From positions 682,001 to 746,000 of the forward strand of contig NZ_JAELXV010000002.1 in the NCBI RefSeq assembly GCF_016427535.1: a DNA stretch of 64,000 nucleotides. The letters run 5' to 3'. The notes below the pieces were generated by a model. That model saw only the letters and a program-made list of their open reading frames with translations. It was not told the DNA's origin and did no database searches. The translations under genes were made by a program, and so were the position numbers. Source of the DNA: Hymenobacter sp. BT559. Lineage in GTDB: Bacteria; Bacteroidota; Bacteroidia; Cytophagales; Hymenobacteraceae. Shown here piece by piece: positions 7,821 to 15,938 of the stretch (the stretch's first letter is position 1; each line of letters starts with the position of its first letter).

Positions 7821-10253
7821 TTAAAACTTGTATGCCACCGAGCCGATGATGCTGCGTAGCTTCTGCGGGCTCATGGTGGTATAGCCTATCCAGTAGTGCT
7901 TGTCGGTGAGGTTGTCTACTTTCACCGACAGGCGGTATTTAGGTTGGTCGTAGAAGGCGCTGGCATTCAGTACAGTGTAGCTAGGCAGGGTAAACACGCC
8001 CAGCGCCACGCTGTTCACAATCTTGTTGTCGCTGGCGTAGTTGCCGCCAAAGCCCAGGCCCAGGCCTTGCAGCGGGCCTTCGGGTTGGCGGTAGCTTACC
8101 CAGGCATTGGCCAGGTAGGGCGAGGAGGCCGTTTCAGGGCGGCGGCCATTCACGTTGTCGGCCGATTTTACGTATACCGAGTAGTTGTAGGCAAAGCCCC
8201 CCACGATGTTGAGGCCGCGCACGGGGTTAGCCGTCAGGTTTAGCTCGGCGCCGCGGCTCCACTGGTTGGCATCTTGTAGCTGAGCCGAGGGGTTAGCGAG
8301 GGTGGGCGCCAGGCGCAGGCGGTTGGCCACCCGAATGTCATAATAGCTAACCGTAGCACTCACGCGGCCGCCAGCGGCATCTAGCTTCACACCGGCCTCC
8401 CACTGGTTGGCGCGCTCGGGCTTGGCAATGGTGGCCACGGTGCCGCCCGGCGCCAGAAACGAACCTAGGTTGGTAAAGCTGTTCTGGTAATTGGCAAACA
8501 GCGCCACCCGGTCTTTCACCGGCTGGTACACAATGCCAAACTTGGGCGAGAGAGCCGTCTGAGAATACGCTTCTACCGGCGAATACAGAATACCGCCTTT
8601 GTTGTCGAAGTGGTCAACGCGCAGCGCGGCCAGTACGCTCAGCTGGTCAGTTAGATTCAGTACATCCGACAGGAAGGCGCTGTACGTGTTCGTCTTGGTT
8701 GTAATCAGGTAGTGCGCGGGTGGGGTAGTGGCATAGGCAGCAGCCACGGCCGCGCCCGTAAAGTCGCGGTACGCATCGGCACCTAGGCCAAGGGGGCGCG
8801 AGTCAAAACTACCCCCAAGAAAATCTACGCTTGAGTCAAAGCGCTGAAAATCTAGACCTAGTACTACGCGGTTGCGCAGGTTGCCAAGTTGAAAATCGCC
8901 GTTGAACAGTTGCTGCACCTCAAAAATCTGGCGGCGGCTATTTTGCGTCGATTGGTCGGCGCGAGCAATCGACAGCGGCCCACCATTAGTGCCTGGCGAC
9001 AGGTAGAAATAGGGCCCGAAGCCGTTGGAGAAGCTATGGCTGCTGGTAAGGTAGGTAGTAGAGGTAAAGCTCGGCGAAATCTGGTAGCGCACCTGCCCAA
9101 ACAGGTTGGTGCTGCGCGAGTCCTGCGTCAGGCCGCTGCCCTGGTACGACTGCCGGTAGTCGAGTGGTAGCTGGTCGGCACGGTCGGCCCCGAGTTGGGC
9201 CGCCGGGGAATAAAAGAAAATAAGCTGCTTGCCTACGTTGGTGCCTTTGAAAATCTCGGCGTCGAGGTTGATGGTCAGCCGGTCGTTGGGACGGTATTGC
9301 AGGCTGGGGGCTACGGCCAGGTTTTTGGTAAAGCCCGTGTAACCGACGTTCTGGAAGTTGTCTTCGTAGGTGTAGGCCGTGTTTAGGCGCAAGGCCAGTT
9401 GCTTGGGCTGGTCGGCGGGCACGTTGCTGTCCACCAGGTTCACGTCGGCGCTCACGCGGTGAAAGCCGTAGCTGCCAGCCGCCACGTTGAGCTCGCCGCC
9501 AAAGCTGTCGAGCGGCTTCTTAGTTACGCGGTTAAGCAAGCCGCCATAGGAGGTAAGCGAGCTGCCAAACAGCGTGCCCGACGGCCCTTTGATAACCTCT
9601 AGCTTTTCTAGGTTGATGGCGTCAATATCGCTGGTGACGTTGCCTGCCACGCCGTTGCGCAGCTGGCTCGATACTACAAAGCCCCGGCTAGCGTAGAAAG
9701 CGCCGCCATCGCCTCCGCGGCCAGTAGCTTCCCACATTTTTTGCAGACCCGGTACGTTGCGTGTGGCATCATCTACCGAAAATACCAGTTGCTCGGTCAG
9801 TAGCTCCTTGCCCACGGTGGCGTATACCTGCGGGTTTTCCAGGTTTTTGAGCGGCATCTTGGCCACGTCTACGCTGACGGGGCGGTTAAACTTGTTGGTG
9901 CGGTTGCCGCGTACTACTACTTCCTTCAGCTCAGCCGCGCTCTCAGTCAGCGCAAAGTCTACGGTCGCCGTTTGGCCGGCCGTTACAGTCACGGTGCGCT
10001 GCTCGGTTTTCAGACCTACCGCCGACACCACGATAGTGTACTCGCCCGGCGCTACCTGCCGAATGCGAAAACGCCCCTGCTCGTCGGTCAGGTCCCCTTT
10101 TGTTTGTCCCTGCAAGCCCACGCTTACGGCCTCTACTGCCCCACCATTACTGTTGGTGACGCGGCCATTGATGGTGCCAGTAGTCTGAGCCTGGGCGGTA
10201 GTTGCCGCGGCACAGACTACTAGCGGAAAGAGTAGGTAACGAGAGGGGTTCAT
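7821..10253 (-). CDS. TonB-dependent siderophore receptor
   Basis: An 810-residue outer-membrane receptor for a ferric siderophore. It has a signal peptide of about 22 residues (ending AQAQ) and a carboxypeptidase-regulatory-like beta domain at about residues 26-105 (GTINGRVTN...GEYTIVVSAVG). A TonB box/plug region follows (VVRGNRTNKFNRP, VPGLQ, IEVIKGPSGTLFG-like stretch), then a 22-strand-type barrel that ends in Phe, as outer-membrane barrels do. The plug resembles FhuE/FpvA-type siderophore receptors. The ATG at 10253 precedes a proper signal peptide; an extra 15 residues upstream are rejected. Two copies of an inverted repeat upstream (10265-10279, 10326-10340) are candidate iron-repressor sites. 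A PepSY protein gene follows. Confidence 0.93.
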   Translation of the reverse strand: MNPSRYLLFPLVVCAAATTAQAQTTGTINGRVTNSNGGAVEAVSVGLQGQTKGDLTDEQGRFRIRQVAPGEYTIVVSAVGLKTEQRTVTVTAGQTATVDFALTESAAELKEVVVRGNRTNKFNRPVSVDVAKMPLKNLENPQVYATVGKELLTEQLVFSVDDATRNVPGLQKMWEATGRGGDGGAFYASRGFVVSSQLRNGVAGNVTSDIDAINLEKLEVIKGPSGTLFGSSLTSYGGLLNRVTKKPLDSFGGELNVAAGSYGFHRVSADVNLVDSNVPADQPKQLALRLNTAYTYEDNFQNVGYTGFTKNLAVAPSLQYRPNDRLTINLDAEIFKGTNVGKQLIFFYSPAAQLGADRADQLPLDYRQSYQGSGLTQDSRSTNLFGQVRYQISPSFTSTTYLTSSHSFSNGFGPYFYLSPGTNGGPLSIARADQSTQNSRRQIFEVQQLFNGDFQLGNLRNRVVLGLDFQRFDSSVDFLGGSFDSRPLGLGADAYRDFTGAAVAAAYATTPPAHYLITTKTNTYSAFLSDVLNLTDQLSVLAALRVDHFDNKGGILYSPVEAYSQTALSPKFGIVYQPVKDRVALFANYQNSFTNLGSFLAPGGTVATIAKPERANQWEAGVKLDAAGGRVSATVSYYDIRVANRLRLAPTLANPSAQLQDANQWSRGAELNLTANPVRGLNIVGGFAYNYSVYVKSADNVNGRRPETASSPYLANAWVSYRQPEGPLQGLGLGFGGNYASDNKIVNSVALGVFTLPSYTVLNASAFYDQPKYRLSVKVDNLTDKHYWIGYTTMSPQKLRSIIGSVAYKF

Positions 10254-10264
10254 TGAAACTTTAA

Positions 10265-10340
10265 TTAGAAGCAATCTAAAGAAGTTGCAAATTAACAACC
10301 ACTAGGGGGCGCGCTCAAAATTTGTTTAGAATTAATCTAC
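10265..10340 (-). promoter_or_regulatory. Twin inverted repeats TAGATT-N2-TTCTAA, candidate iron-responsive operators
   Basis: Read on the minus strand, 10265-10279 is TTAGATTGCTTCTAA and 10326-10340 is GTAGATTAATTCTAA. They share the same dyad and spacing. They sit 11 and 72 bp upstream of the siderophore-receptor start. Control by a Fur-like protein is inferred from the regulated gene, not shown. Confidence 0.5.
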
Positions 10341-10366
10341 ACAAATGCGTGATGAGCTTATATAGA

Positions 10367-10391
10367 AAAAGGGACCCTAGGGTCCCTTTTT
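10367..10391 (-). terminator. Intrinsic terminator after trpA
   Basis: A palindromic stem AAAAGGGACCCTAGGGTCCC followed by a T-run, 32 bp past the trpA stop. It has A/T runs on both sides and so could act in both directions. Its centre is one of the CCTAGG sites. Confidence 0.85.
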
Positions 10392-10422
10392 TATAAGTAA
10401 ACGGGCAAAGCTCAGCTAGGCC

Positions 10423-11205
10423 CTAGGCCCGAATGCTATGCACAAACTCTTTGATAGCCAATGGCTGACGCTCGGCTGGCGTTTGTTGCAAGAGTCGAAT
10501 AAACGCGCTGCCAATAATAGCACCCGTGGTGTGCCGGCTCGCCGCCGCAAAGCTAGCCGCGTCGCTGATACCAAAGCCCACAAGCGTCGGATTTTGTAGA
10601 CCTAGGGCCTTGGTGCGGCTGAGGTAAGCGTCTACGTCGGCGTTCATGTCGGTTTGGGCGCCGGTGGTACCAGCGGCAGCTACCAGGTAGATGAAGCCAT
10701 CGGCTAGGGCATCGAGCTGGCGCACGCGGGCCGCGCTAGTTTGAGGCGTCACCAGGAACACTACTTTCAGGCCGTACTGTGCAAACAGCGGGCGATACTG
10801 GCGCTCGTATACCTCAAGCGGCAAGTCGGGCAGGATGACGCCATCTACGCCCGTGGCTTGGCACCGCTGGCAGAATTTTTCGACCCCAAACTGCACCACC
10901 GGGTTGAGGTAACCCATGAGCAAGATGGGCACCGTAATGCCTTGCTCCCGAATGCCCTGTAGTTGCTCAAACAGCTTGGCTACGGTCATGCCGTTTTCGA
11001 GGGCCTGCTGGTTGCTGCGCTGGATGGTTTCGCCGTCGGCCACCGGGTCGGAGTACGGCATGCCAATTTCGACAAGGTCGGCGCCCGCCTCTTGCAGTGC
11101 TTGCAGGATGGAAACAGTATCGTTGAGCTGAGGAAAGCCGGCCGTGAAATAGACGTTGAGGACGTCGGCCGTTTTGCGTTGAAAGAGTTCGGTAAGGCGG
11201 TTCAT
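10423..11205 (-). CDS. trpA: Tryptophan synthase alpha chain
   Basis: A 260-residue TIM-barrel that cleaves indole-3-glycerol phosphate to indole and glyceraldehyde 3-phosphate; indole is channelled to TrpB. The catalytic Glu is in DLVEIGMPYSDPVADG and the catalytic Asp in GVILPDLPLE; the phosphate site is GFGIS. Length is normal for the family. It is the last gene of the minus-strand trp operon. It is separated from trpB by 129 bp that contain a long inverted repeat, and is followed by an intrinsic terminator. Confidence 0.98.
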   Translation of the reverse strand: MNRLTELFQRKTADVLNVYFTAGFPQLNDTVSILQALQEAGADLVEIGMPYSDPVADGETIQRSNQQALENGMTVAKLFEQLQGIREQGITVPILLMGYLNPVVQFGVEKFCQRCQATGVDGVILPDLPLEVYERQYRPLFAQYGLKVVFLVTPQTSAARVRQLDALADGFIYLVAAAGTTGAQTDMNADVDAYLSRTKALGLQNPTLVGFGISDAASFAAASRHTTGAIIGSAFIRLLQQTPAERQPLAIKEFVHSIRA

Positions 11206-11231
11206 GGGAAACTAGAAGAGTCAAATCGTCG

Positions 11232-11328
11232 GTCATGCAGACCGCAGCGAAGCATCTCGCGTGGCGCAGTAATTCTTGGCGTAAGCAATGAAGCGAGCGA
11301 GATGCTTCGCTGCGCTCTGCATGCCGAG
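11232..11328. repeat. REP-like inverted repeat between trpB and trpA
   Basis: Arms of about 29 bp (GTCATGCAGACCGCAGCG... and its imperfect complement ...CGCTGCGCTCTGCATGCC) enclose a loop of about 38 bp. It belongs to the same family as the repeats at 14036 and 35996, which all start GTCATGC. There is no coding potential and no transposase nearby. Confidence 0.8.
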
Positions 11329-11334
11329 CGTAGG

Positions 11335-12540
11335 CTAGGCGTATTCTTCCAAGTGCTTGGTGTAGGTAGCCAAGTCCTTGTCGCCACGGCCCGATAAGCA
11401 CACGACCACCACATCGTCTTTTTTGGCTCCGATGAGCGGCAGGCAAGCTAGCGCGTGGCCCGTTTCGAGGGCCGGAATGATGCCCTCTAGCCGCGAAAGC
11501 TGAAACGCCGCGTCCAGAGCTTGCTTGTCAGTAATCGATAGAAACTCGGCCCGCCCAGTAGCGAAGAGCTGCGCATGCTGCGGCCCGATGCCGGGGTAAT
11601 CGAGCCCCGCCGAAATGGAGTACGGCTCGGTTACTTGCCCGTCTTCGGTCTGCATCAGGATGGTGCTGGCGCCGTGCAGGATGCCGGGCTTACCTAGGGC
11701 CGTGGTGGCGGCCGAGTGGCCCGAGGCGATGCCCTGGCCAGCGGCTTCGGCGGCAATCAGGCGCACCTTGGGCTCGTCTAGGTAGTGGTAAAACGCGCCG
11801 GCTGCATTGGAGCCGCCGCCCACGCAAGCCAGCATAAAGTCGGGCGTGGCGCGGCCGGTTTGGTGCAAAAGCTGACTGATGGTTTCGGCCGAAATAACCG
11901 ACTGGAACCGGGCCACCATGTCGGGGTAGGGGTGCGGGCCCACCACCGAGCCGATGATGTAGTGCGTGTCGGTGGGGTTCGAAATCCAGTGGCGCATGGC
12001 CTCGTTGGTGGCGTCCTTCAGGGTCTTGCTGCCGCTTTTGGCGGGCACCACTTTGGCCCCTAGCATGCGCATGCGGTCCACGTTGGGCTTCTGGCGCTCG
12101 ATGTCAATTTCACCCATGTACACAATGCATTCCAGGCCCATAAGGGCGCACACGGTAGCCGTGGCCACGCCATGCTGGCCCGCGCCGGTTTCGGCCACGA
12201 TACGCTTCTTGCCGAGACGCTTAGCCACCAGTATCTGACCGATGGTGTTATTAATCTTGTGTGCGCCGGTGTGGCACAAATCCTCGCGCTTGAGGTAAAT
12301 GGTCGTGTTGTACTCCGCCGACAAGCGCTTGGCCAGAAACAGCGGCGTTGGCCGCCCCACGTAGTCGGTTAGCAGCTGCTGAAACTCGCGCTGAAACTCC
12401 GGGTCTTGGGTAATGCGCAGGTAGTTATCGCGCAGCTCCTCCACGTTGGGGTACAGCATTTCGGGCACGTAGGCGCCGCCAAAGGGGCCGTAGTAGCCGT
12501 GGGCATCAACCTGGTAGGGCGAGGGGGCAGTAGCAGTCAT
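11335..12540 (-). CDS. trpB: Tryptophan synthase beta chain
   Basis: A 401-residue PLP enzyme that condenses indole and serine to tryptophan. The PLP lysine is in HTGAHKINN, the catalytic Glu in [11 protein letters not shown], and the phosphate-binding loop is [10 protein letters not shown]. The ATG at 12540 ([12 protein letters not shown]) is preferred over the one at 12555, whose extra five residues come from an AT-rich repeat lying in the trpF-trpB gap. Size fits the TrpB1 class. It works as an alpha2-beta2 complex with TrpA. Confidence 0.98.
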   Translation of the reverse strand: MTATAPSPYQVDAHGYYGPFGGAYVPEMLYPNVEELRDNYLRITQDPEFQREFQQLLTDYVGRPTPLFLAKRLSAEYNTTIYLKREDLCHTGAHKINNTIGQILVAKRLGKKRIVAETGAGQHGVATATVCALMGLECIVYMGEIDIERQKPNVDRMRMLGAKVVPAKSGSKTLKDATNEAMRHWISNPTDTHYIIGSVVGPHPYPDMVARFQSVISAETISQLLHQTGRATPDFMLACVGGGSNAAGAFYHYLDEPKVRLIAAEAAGQGIASGHSAATTALGKPGILHGASTILMQTEDGQVTEPYSISAGLDYPGIGPQHAQLFATGRAEFLSITDKQALDAAFQLSRLEGIIPALETGHALACLPLIGAKKDDVVVVCLSGRGDKDLATYTKHLEEYA

Positions 12541-12550
12541 AAGTTCAGTT

Positions 12551-12576
12551 ATCAATTAGCAATGAGCAATTATCAG
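12551..12576. repeat. AT-rich dispersed repeat between trpF and trpB
   Basis: The motif CAATTAGCAATGAGCAATT here is nearly identical to one at 15785-15815 in the trpG-trpE gap. It touches the trpF stop codon region. Such short AT-rich elements stand out against the GC-rich surroundings. Confidence 0.7.
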
Positions 12577-13208
12577 TTGGCGGACTGCTGATGCAAGCGC
12601 TGCAGCAGTCCGCGGGTGGCAGCCACATCCTTTACGCCGGGCGCGATTTCGAGGTGGCTGTTGAAGTCGAAGCCGACGAGCTGGGGGTGGTGAAAATCGA
12701 GCAACGCACCTAGGTTATCCGGCCCTAGGCCGCCGCTCAGCAAAAAGGGCGTAGTACCCGTGTAACCAGCCAAAATTTGCCAGTCGAAGGCCGTGCCATT
12801 GCCGCCCGGCAGCGCCCCTTTGGTATCAAATAGAAAGAAATCGCAGCTCGGCTCATATGCCGCTAAGGCGCTGAAATCAAAGGTATCGCCCACGGCAAAG
12901 GCCTTGATGACGTGCAAGCCTGCGTCGTGCGCCTGCTGGCAATAGGCGGGGCTTTCGTGGCCGTGTAGCTGCACGTAGTCGAGGGTGTAGGCGCAGTTGA
13001 TAGCTCGTACCTCGGTCAAATCAGCATCTACGAACACACCCACTTTAGCAATAGTGGTAGGGAGACTACGCACCTGGACTGGGTCGAGGCTGTCGCCCAC
13101 GTAACGCGCCGACTTTGGGTAGAAAATGAACCCCACAAAATCGGGGTCAAAGTCGGCCACGGCCAGCAGGTTGGCCGCTTCGCGCATGCCGCAGATTTTG
13201 ATTTTCAT
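12573..13208 (-). CDS. trpF: Phosphoribosylanthranilate isomerase
   Basis: A 211-residue TIM-barrel for the third step of tryptophan synthesis (Amadori rearrangement of PRA to CdRP). The catalytic Cys7 is in KIKICGMRE, the second acid Asp in the GVFVDAD segment, and the phosphate site is LLSGGLGPDN. It starts 6 bp after the trpC stop, indicating tight coupling. The 3' end runs into the AT-rich repeat at 12551-12576. Confidence 0.97.
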   Translation of the reverse strand: MKIKICGMREAANLLAVADFDPDFVGFIFYPKSARYVGDSLDPVQVRSLPTTIAKVGVFVDADLTEVRAINCAYTLDYVQLHGHESPAYCQQAHDAGLHVIKAFAVGDTFDFSALAAYEPSCDFFLFDTKGALPGGNGTAFDWQILAGYTGTTPFLLSGGLGPDNLGALLDFHHPQLVGFDFNSHLEIAPGVKDVAATRGLLQRLHQQSAN

Positions 13209-13214
13209 AGCTGC

Positions 13215-14021
13215 CTAAGAAGCCGAAACCGGGCCGGATAGTTCGCTTACCAGCCCCGCCAGTGCTGCTGCCGGGTCGGCGGTTTTCATAAATGTTTCTC
13301 CTATCAGGAAGCCCTGGTAGCCTACCGCACGCAGCGCCTGGATGGTACTGGCGTGCTGCAAGCCGCTCTCGGCCACCTTTACAAACGTGTTGGGGATGAG
13401 CGCCGCTAGCCGCGCCGAAGTGTCTACATCGGTCGCGAAGGTGCTCAGGTTGCGGTTGTTCACGCCTACCAGGTCCACGCTGTCGGTAAGGTGGCCGTGC
13501 AGCTCGGCTTCGTCGTGCACTTCGAGCAGCACTTCCAGCCCTAGGCTGTGCGCAAACTCGCTGAACTGCACCACCTCGGCCGGCGTGAGGCAGCTGGCAA
13601 TGAGTAGAATCAAATCGGCACCTAGGGCCCGCGCCTCCGTAATCTGGTACTCGCTGATGATGAAATCCTTGCGTAAAATCGGCGTATTCGGGTTGGCCGC
13701 CCGAGCCGCTTGTAAGTCGGCCGGCGTGCCGCCAAAAAACGGCTCGTCGGTGAGCACCGACAGCACGGCCGCGCCCGCCGCCACGTAGCCGGCCGTGGTG
13801 GCGGCGGCCTCGGCCGTGCCGTTAATCAGGCCCTTCGAAGGCGAGCGCCGCTTAAACTCCGCGATGATGCCCGTGGAGCCTGCGGCCGTAAGCGCCGCCC
13901 GCGCCGACACCACTGAGCGGGTGAAATCAGGCTGCGAGCGTAGCGCTTCAACCGAAGTTTCGGCCTCGCGGCGAGCTACTTCCTGGCGCTTTTCGGCTAC
14001 GATTTTATCAAGGATAGTCAT
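13215..14021 (-). CDS. trpC: Indole-3-glycerol-phosphate synthase
   Basis: A 268-residue TIM-barrel enzyme for the fourth step of tryptophan synthesis. Conserved IGPS motifs are IIAEFKRRSPSKG (with the catalytic Lys), LRKDFIISEYQ, VGVNNRNL and VAESGL. The ATG at 14021 gives MTILDKIVAEKRQEVARRE, the usual N-terminus. The frame continues 19 codons further up, but that part is translated from one arm of the inverted repeat at 14036-14132 and is not genuine. It is a stand-alone enzyme, not fused to TrpF. Confidence 0.97.
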   Translation of the reverse strand: MTILDKIVAEKRQEVARREAETSVEALRSQPDFTRSVVSARAALTAAGSTGIIAEFKRRSPSKGLINGTAEAAATTAGYVAAGAAVLSVLTDEPFFGGTPADLQAARAANPNTPILRKDFIISEYQITEARALGADLILLIASCLTPAEVVQFSEFAHSLGLEVLLEVHDEAELHGHLTDSVDLVGVNNRNLSTFATDVDTSARLAALIPNTFVKVAESGLQHASTIQALRAVGYQGFLIGETFMKTADPAAALAGLVSELSGPVSAS

Positions 14022-14035
14022 AAGAGTGTTGTCGT

Positions 14036-14132
14036 TCGTCATGCAGCGCGGAGCGAAGCATCTCGCTCGCACCGTCATTAACGGAAGGAATTACTGCGCC
14101 ACGCGAGCTGCTTCGCTCCGCGCTGCATGACG
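14036..14132. repeat. REP-like inverted repeat between trpD and trpC
   Basis: Arms begin GTCATGCAGCGCGGAGCGAA and end with the complement TTCGCTCCGCGCTGCATGAC; about 30 bp each with a loop of about 35 bp. Same family as 11232-11328 and 35996-36080. Confidence 0.85.
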
Positions 14133-14154
14133 ACCGTATTTTGATGCAAGAGAA

Positions 14155-15150
14155 TTAATTCAGTGCCAATAGCTTCTCAAACGCCTGGTGCGCCCGGCCG
14201 CTATCCAGCGACTCGGCGGCCTGGGCTAGGCCCTCGGCCACATTGGCCGCCCGGCCAGCGGTGCGCAACGCCAGGGCGGCATTGGCAAGCACGGCGTTGC
14301 GGTGGGCCTCGGGGGCCTCGTTGCGCAGCACCTTCATAAAAATGTGCGCCGCTTCGGCCACCGTGTCGCCGCCAAATAGCGCCTCGGGTGTGGTCTGCGG
14401 CAGCCCTAGGTCGGCGGGCGTCAGCAGTTCCTCGCCCTGCCGGCTAATGAGCTTTACCGGCCCTGTCAGCGATACCTCGTCGTAGCCGTCGAGACTGTGC
14501 ACTATCAGGAAGTCGCGGTTCGTCTCTTGCTGGTGTAAGTAGGCGTAGAGACGCGCCAACTCCAGGCTGAACACGCCCACCAGTTGCAAGCGCGGCCGGG
14601 CTGGGTTCACCAGCGGCCCAAGCATGTTGAAGAAAGTTTTTACGCCTAGTTCCTTCCGCAGCGGCGCCACGTTTTTCAGGGCCGGATGAAACAGCGGCGC
14701 GTGCAAAAAGCAAATGTTCGCCTCCTCTAACTGCCGCTTCAGCTGGTCGTTATCGGCCGTAAACTTGACGCCTAGGTGCTCCAAAACGGTGCTGCTGCCG
14801 CTGATGCTCGATACGCCATGGTTGCCGTGCTTGGCAATGGGCTGGCCCGCGCCGGCCAGCACGAAGGCTGATAAGGTAGAGATATTGAAGGTGTTGCGCC
14901 CGTCGCCGCCGGTGCCACACACGTCCATGGCATCCACGCCGCCTAGGTCTACGGGGCGGCACAGCTCCAGCAGGGCGTTGCGGAAGCCTGCCAGCTCTTC
15001 TACCGTCACGCTGCGCATGAGGTACACGGTAAGGAAGGCCGCAATTTGGGCTGGGTTGTACTGGCCTTGGGCGATGCCCAACACTACGCGGTGCGCCTCT
15101 TCCTGGGGCAGTGTGCGGTAGGCAAAGAGGTGGTTGAGAGTGTCTTTCAA
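14155..15150 (-). CDS. trpD: Anthranilate phosphoribosyltransferase
   Basis: A 331-residue enzyme that joins anthranilate and PRPP in the second step of tryptophan synthesis. The PRPP-binding motif MDVCGTGGDGRNTFNIST, the KHGNHGVSS motif, and the metal-site DE in the DGYDEVSLTGP segment are all present. It is a stand-alone gene, not fused to trpG. A 55-bp gap to trpG holds a fragment of the TCATTGCGAG repeat. Confidence 0.98.
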   Translation of the reverse strand: MKDTLNHLFAYRTLPQEEAHRVVLGIAQGQYNPAQIAAFLTVYLMRSVTVEELAGFRNALLELCRPVDLGGVDAMDVCGTGGDGRNTFNISTLSAFVLAGAGQPIAKHGNHGVSSISGSSTVLEHLGVKFTADNDQLKRQLEEANICFLHAPLFHPALKNVAPLRKELGVKTFFNMLGPLVNPARPRLQLVGVFSLELARLYAYLHQQETNRDFLIVHSLDGYDEVSLTGPVKLISRQGEELLTPADLGLPQTTPEALFGGDTVAEAAHIFMKVLRNEAPEAHRNAVLANAALALRTAGRAANVAEGLAQAAESLDSGRAHQAFEKLLALN

Positions 15151-15170
15151 CTTTATAGAGAGCTAAACGA

Positions 15171-15199
15171 TGGTCATTGCGAGGAGAAACGACAGACGG
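15171..15199. repeat. Half-copy of the TCATTGCGAG repeat between trpG and trpD
   Basis: GGTCATTGCGAGGAGAAACG resembles one arm of the family at 15828, 34211 and 59671, but the second arm is missing. It reads as a degenerate remnant. Confidence 0.5.
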
Positions 15200-15205
15200 G
15201 TTGCT

Positions 15206-15778
15206 TTACCCATTCACCCAGTTAGCCAGCATGGTTTTGCCGTGCTCGGTCAGCACCGATTCGGGGTGGAACTGCACCCCTAGGACATCGTAGTCGCGGT
15301 GGGCAAGGGCCAGCACCTGGCCATTTTCGTCCACGGCAGTTACGCGCAGCTCGGCGGGTACATCGGTGGGCGCGATGGTCCAGGAGTGGTAGCGGCCCAC
15401 GCGCACATCGTTAGGCACATCGTTGAAGAGCCGATTGTCGGCCGCATCGGGTGTTTGGTGCAGCACGTGCGCCACGCCGTGGTGCACCTCGCCTAGGTTG
15501 GCAAGCTGGCCGCCGAAGGCCTCACCAATGGCCTGGTGGCCCAGGCACACCCCTAGGATATGCTTGGTCGGCGCATAGCGCTTGATGAGCTCGGGCATGA
15601 TGCCCGCCTCGCTCGGGATGCCAGGGCCGGGCGACAGCAAGATGTGCGAGTACTTCTCAACCTCATCGAGGCTGATTTTATCGTTGCGAAACACGTCTAC
15701 TTCCTGGCCCAACTCGCGCAGCATATACACGAGGTTGTAGGTGAAAGAGTCGTAGTTGTCGAGAACCAGGATAGCCAT
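15206..15778 (-). CDS. trpG: Anthranilate synthase component II (glutamine amidotransferase)
   Basis: A 190-residue class I amidotransferase that supplies ammonia to TrpE. The nucleophile Cys78 is in GVCLGHQ, the oxyanion loop is SPGPGIPSEAG, and the His-Glu pair is in QFHPESVL. The ATG at 15778 (MAILVLDNYDSFTYN) is the classical start; a TTG three codons upstream is rejected. It could also serve p-aminobenzoate synthesis, as amphibolic TrpG/PabA proteins do. The 160-bp gap to trpE is filled with repeats. Confidence 0.97.
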   Translation of the reverse strand: MAILVLDNYDSFTYNLVYMLRELGQEVDVFRNDKISLDEVEKYSHILLSPGPGIPSEAGIMPELIKRYAPTKHILGVCLGHQAIGEAFGGQLANLGEVHHGVAHVLHQTPDAADNRLFNDVPNDVRVGRYHSWTIAPTDVPAELRVTAVDENGQVLALAHRDYDVLGVQFHPESVLTEHGKTMLANWVNG

Positions 15779-15784
15779 GTTTTT

Positions 15785-15815
15785 CAATTAGCAATTAACA
15801 ATGAGCAATTATCAG
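15785..15815. repeat. AT-rich dispersed repeat between trpE and trpG
   Basis: Carries CAATTAGCAATTAACAATG then AGCAATTATCAG. It is a longer copy of the element at 12551-12576, on the same strand and also directly upstream of a trp gene. Confidence 0.7.
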
Positions 15816-15827
15816 CGGGTGGGGCGA

Positions 15828-15928
15828 TATAAAACGTCTGTCATTGCGACCGCAGCGGAGCAACCGCACCTGAACGGCTCGTCTGGATGTGATTGCTTTG
15901 TTATGCTCGCAATGACAGACGTTTTATA
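15828..15928. repeat. REP-like inverted repeat with perfect 22-bp ends between trpE and trpG
   Basis: Arms at 15828-15849 and 15907-15928 are exact reverse complements and contain CTGTCATTGCGA. The interior carries the degenerate GCAGCGGAGCAA...GATTGCTT pairing typical of the family. The hairpin would lie in the trpE-trpG mRNA. Confidence 0.88.
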
Positions 15929-15938
15929 AATGATACTT

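Noticed and set aside
14022..14078. 19-codon N-terminal extension of TrpC
   Set aside because: It is translated from one arm of the inverted repeat at 14036-14132; family N-terminus begins at MTILDK (14021).
11232..15928. Inverted repeats in trp gaps as intrinsic terminators
   Set aside because: No U-runs follow the stems and the trp genes are continuous in order and strand; they fit a dispersed REP-like family better.
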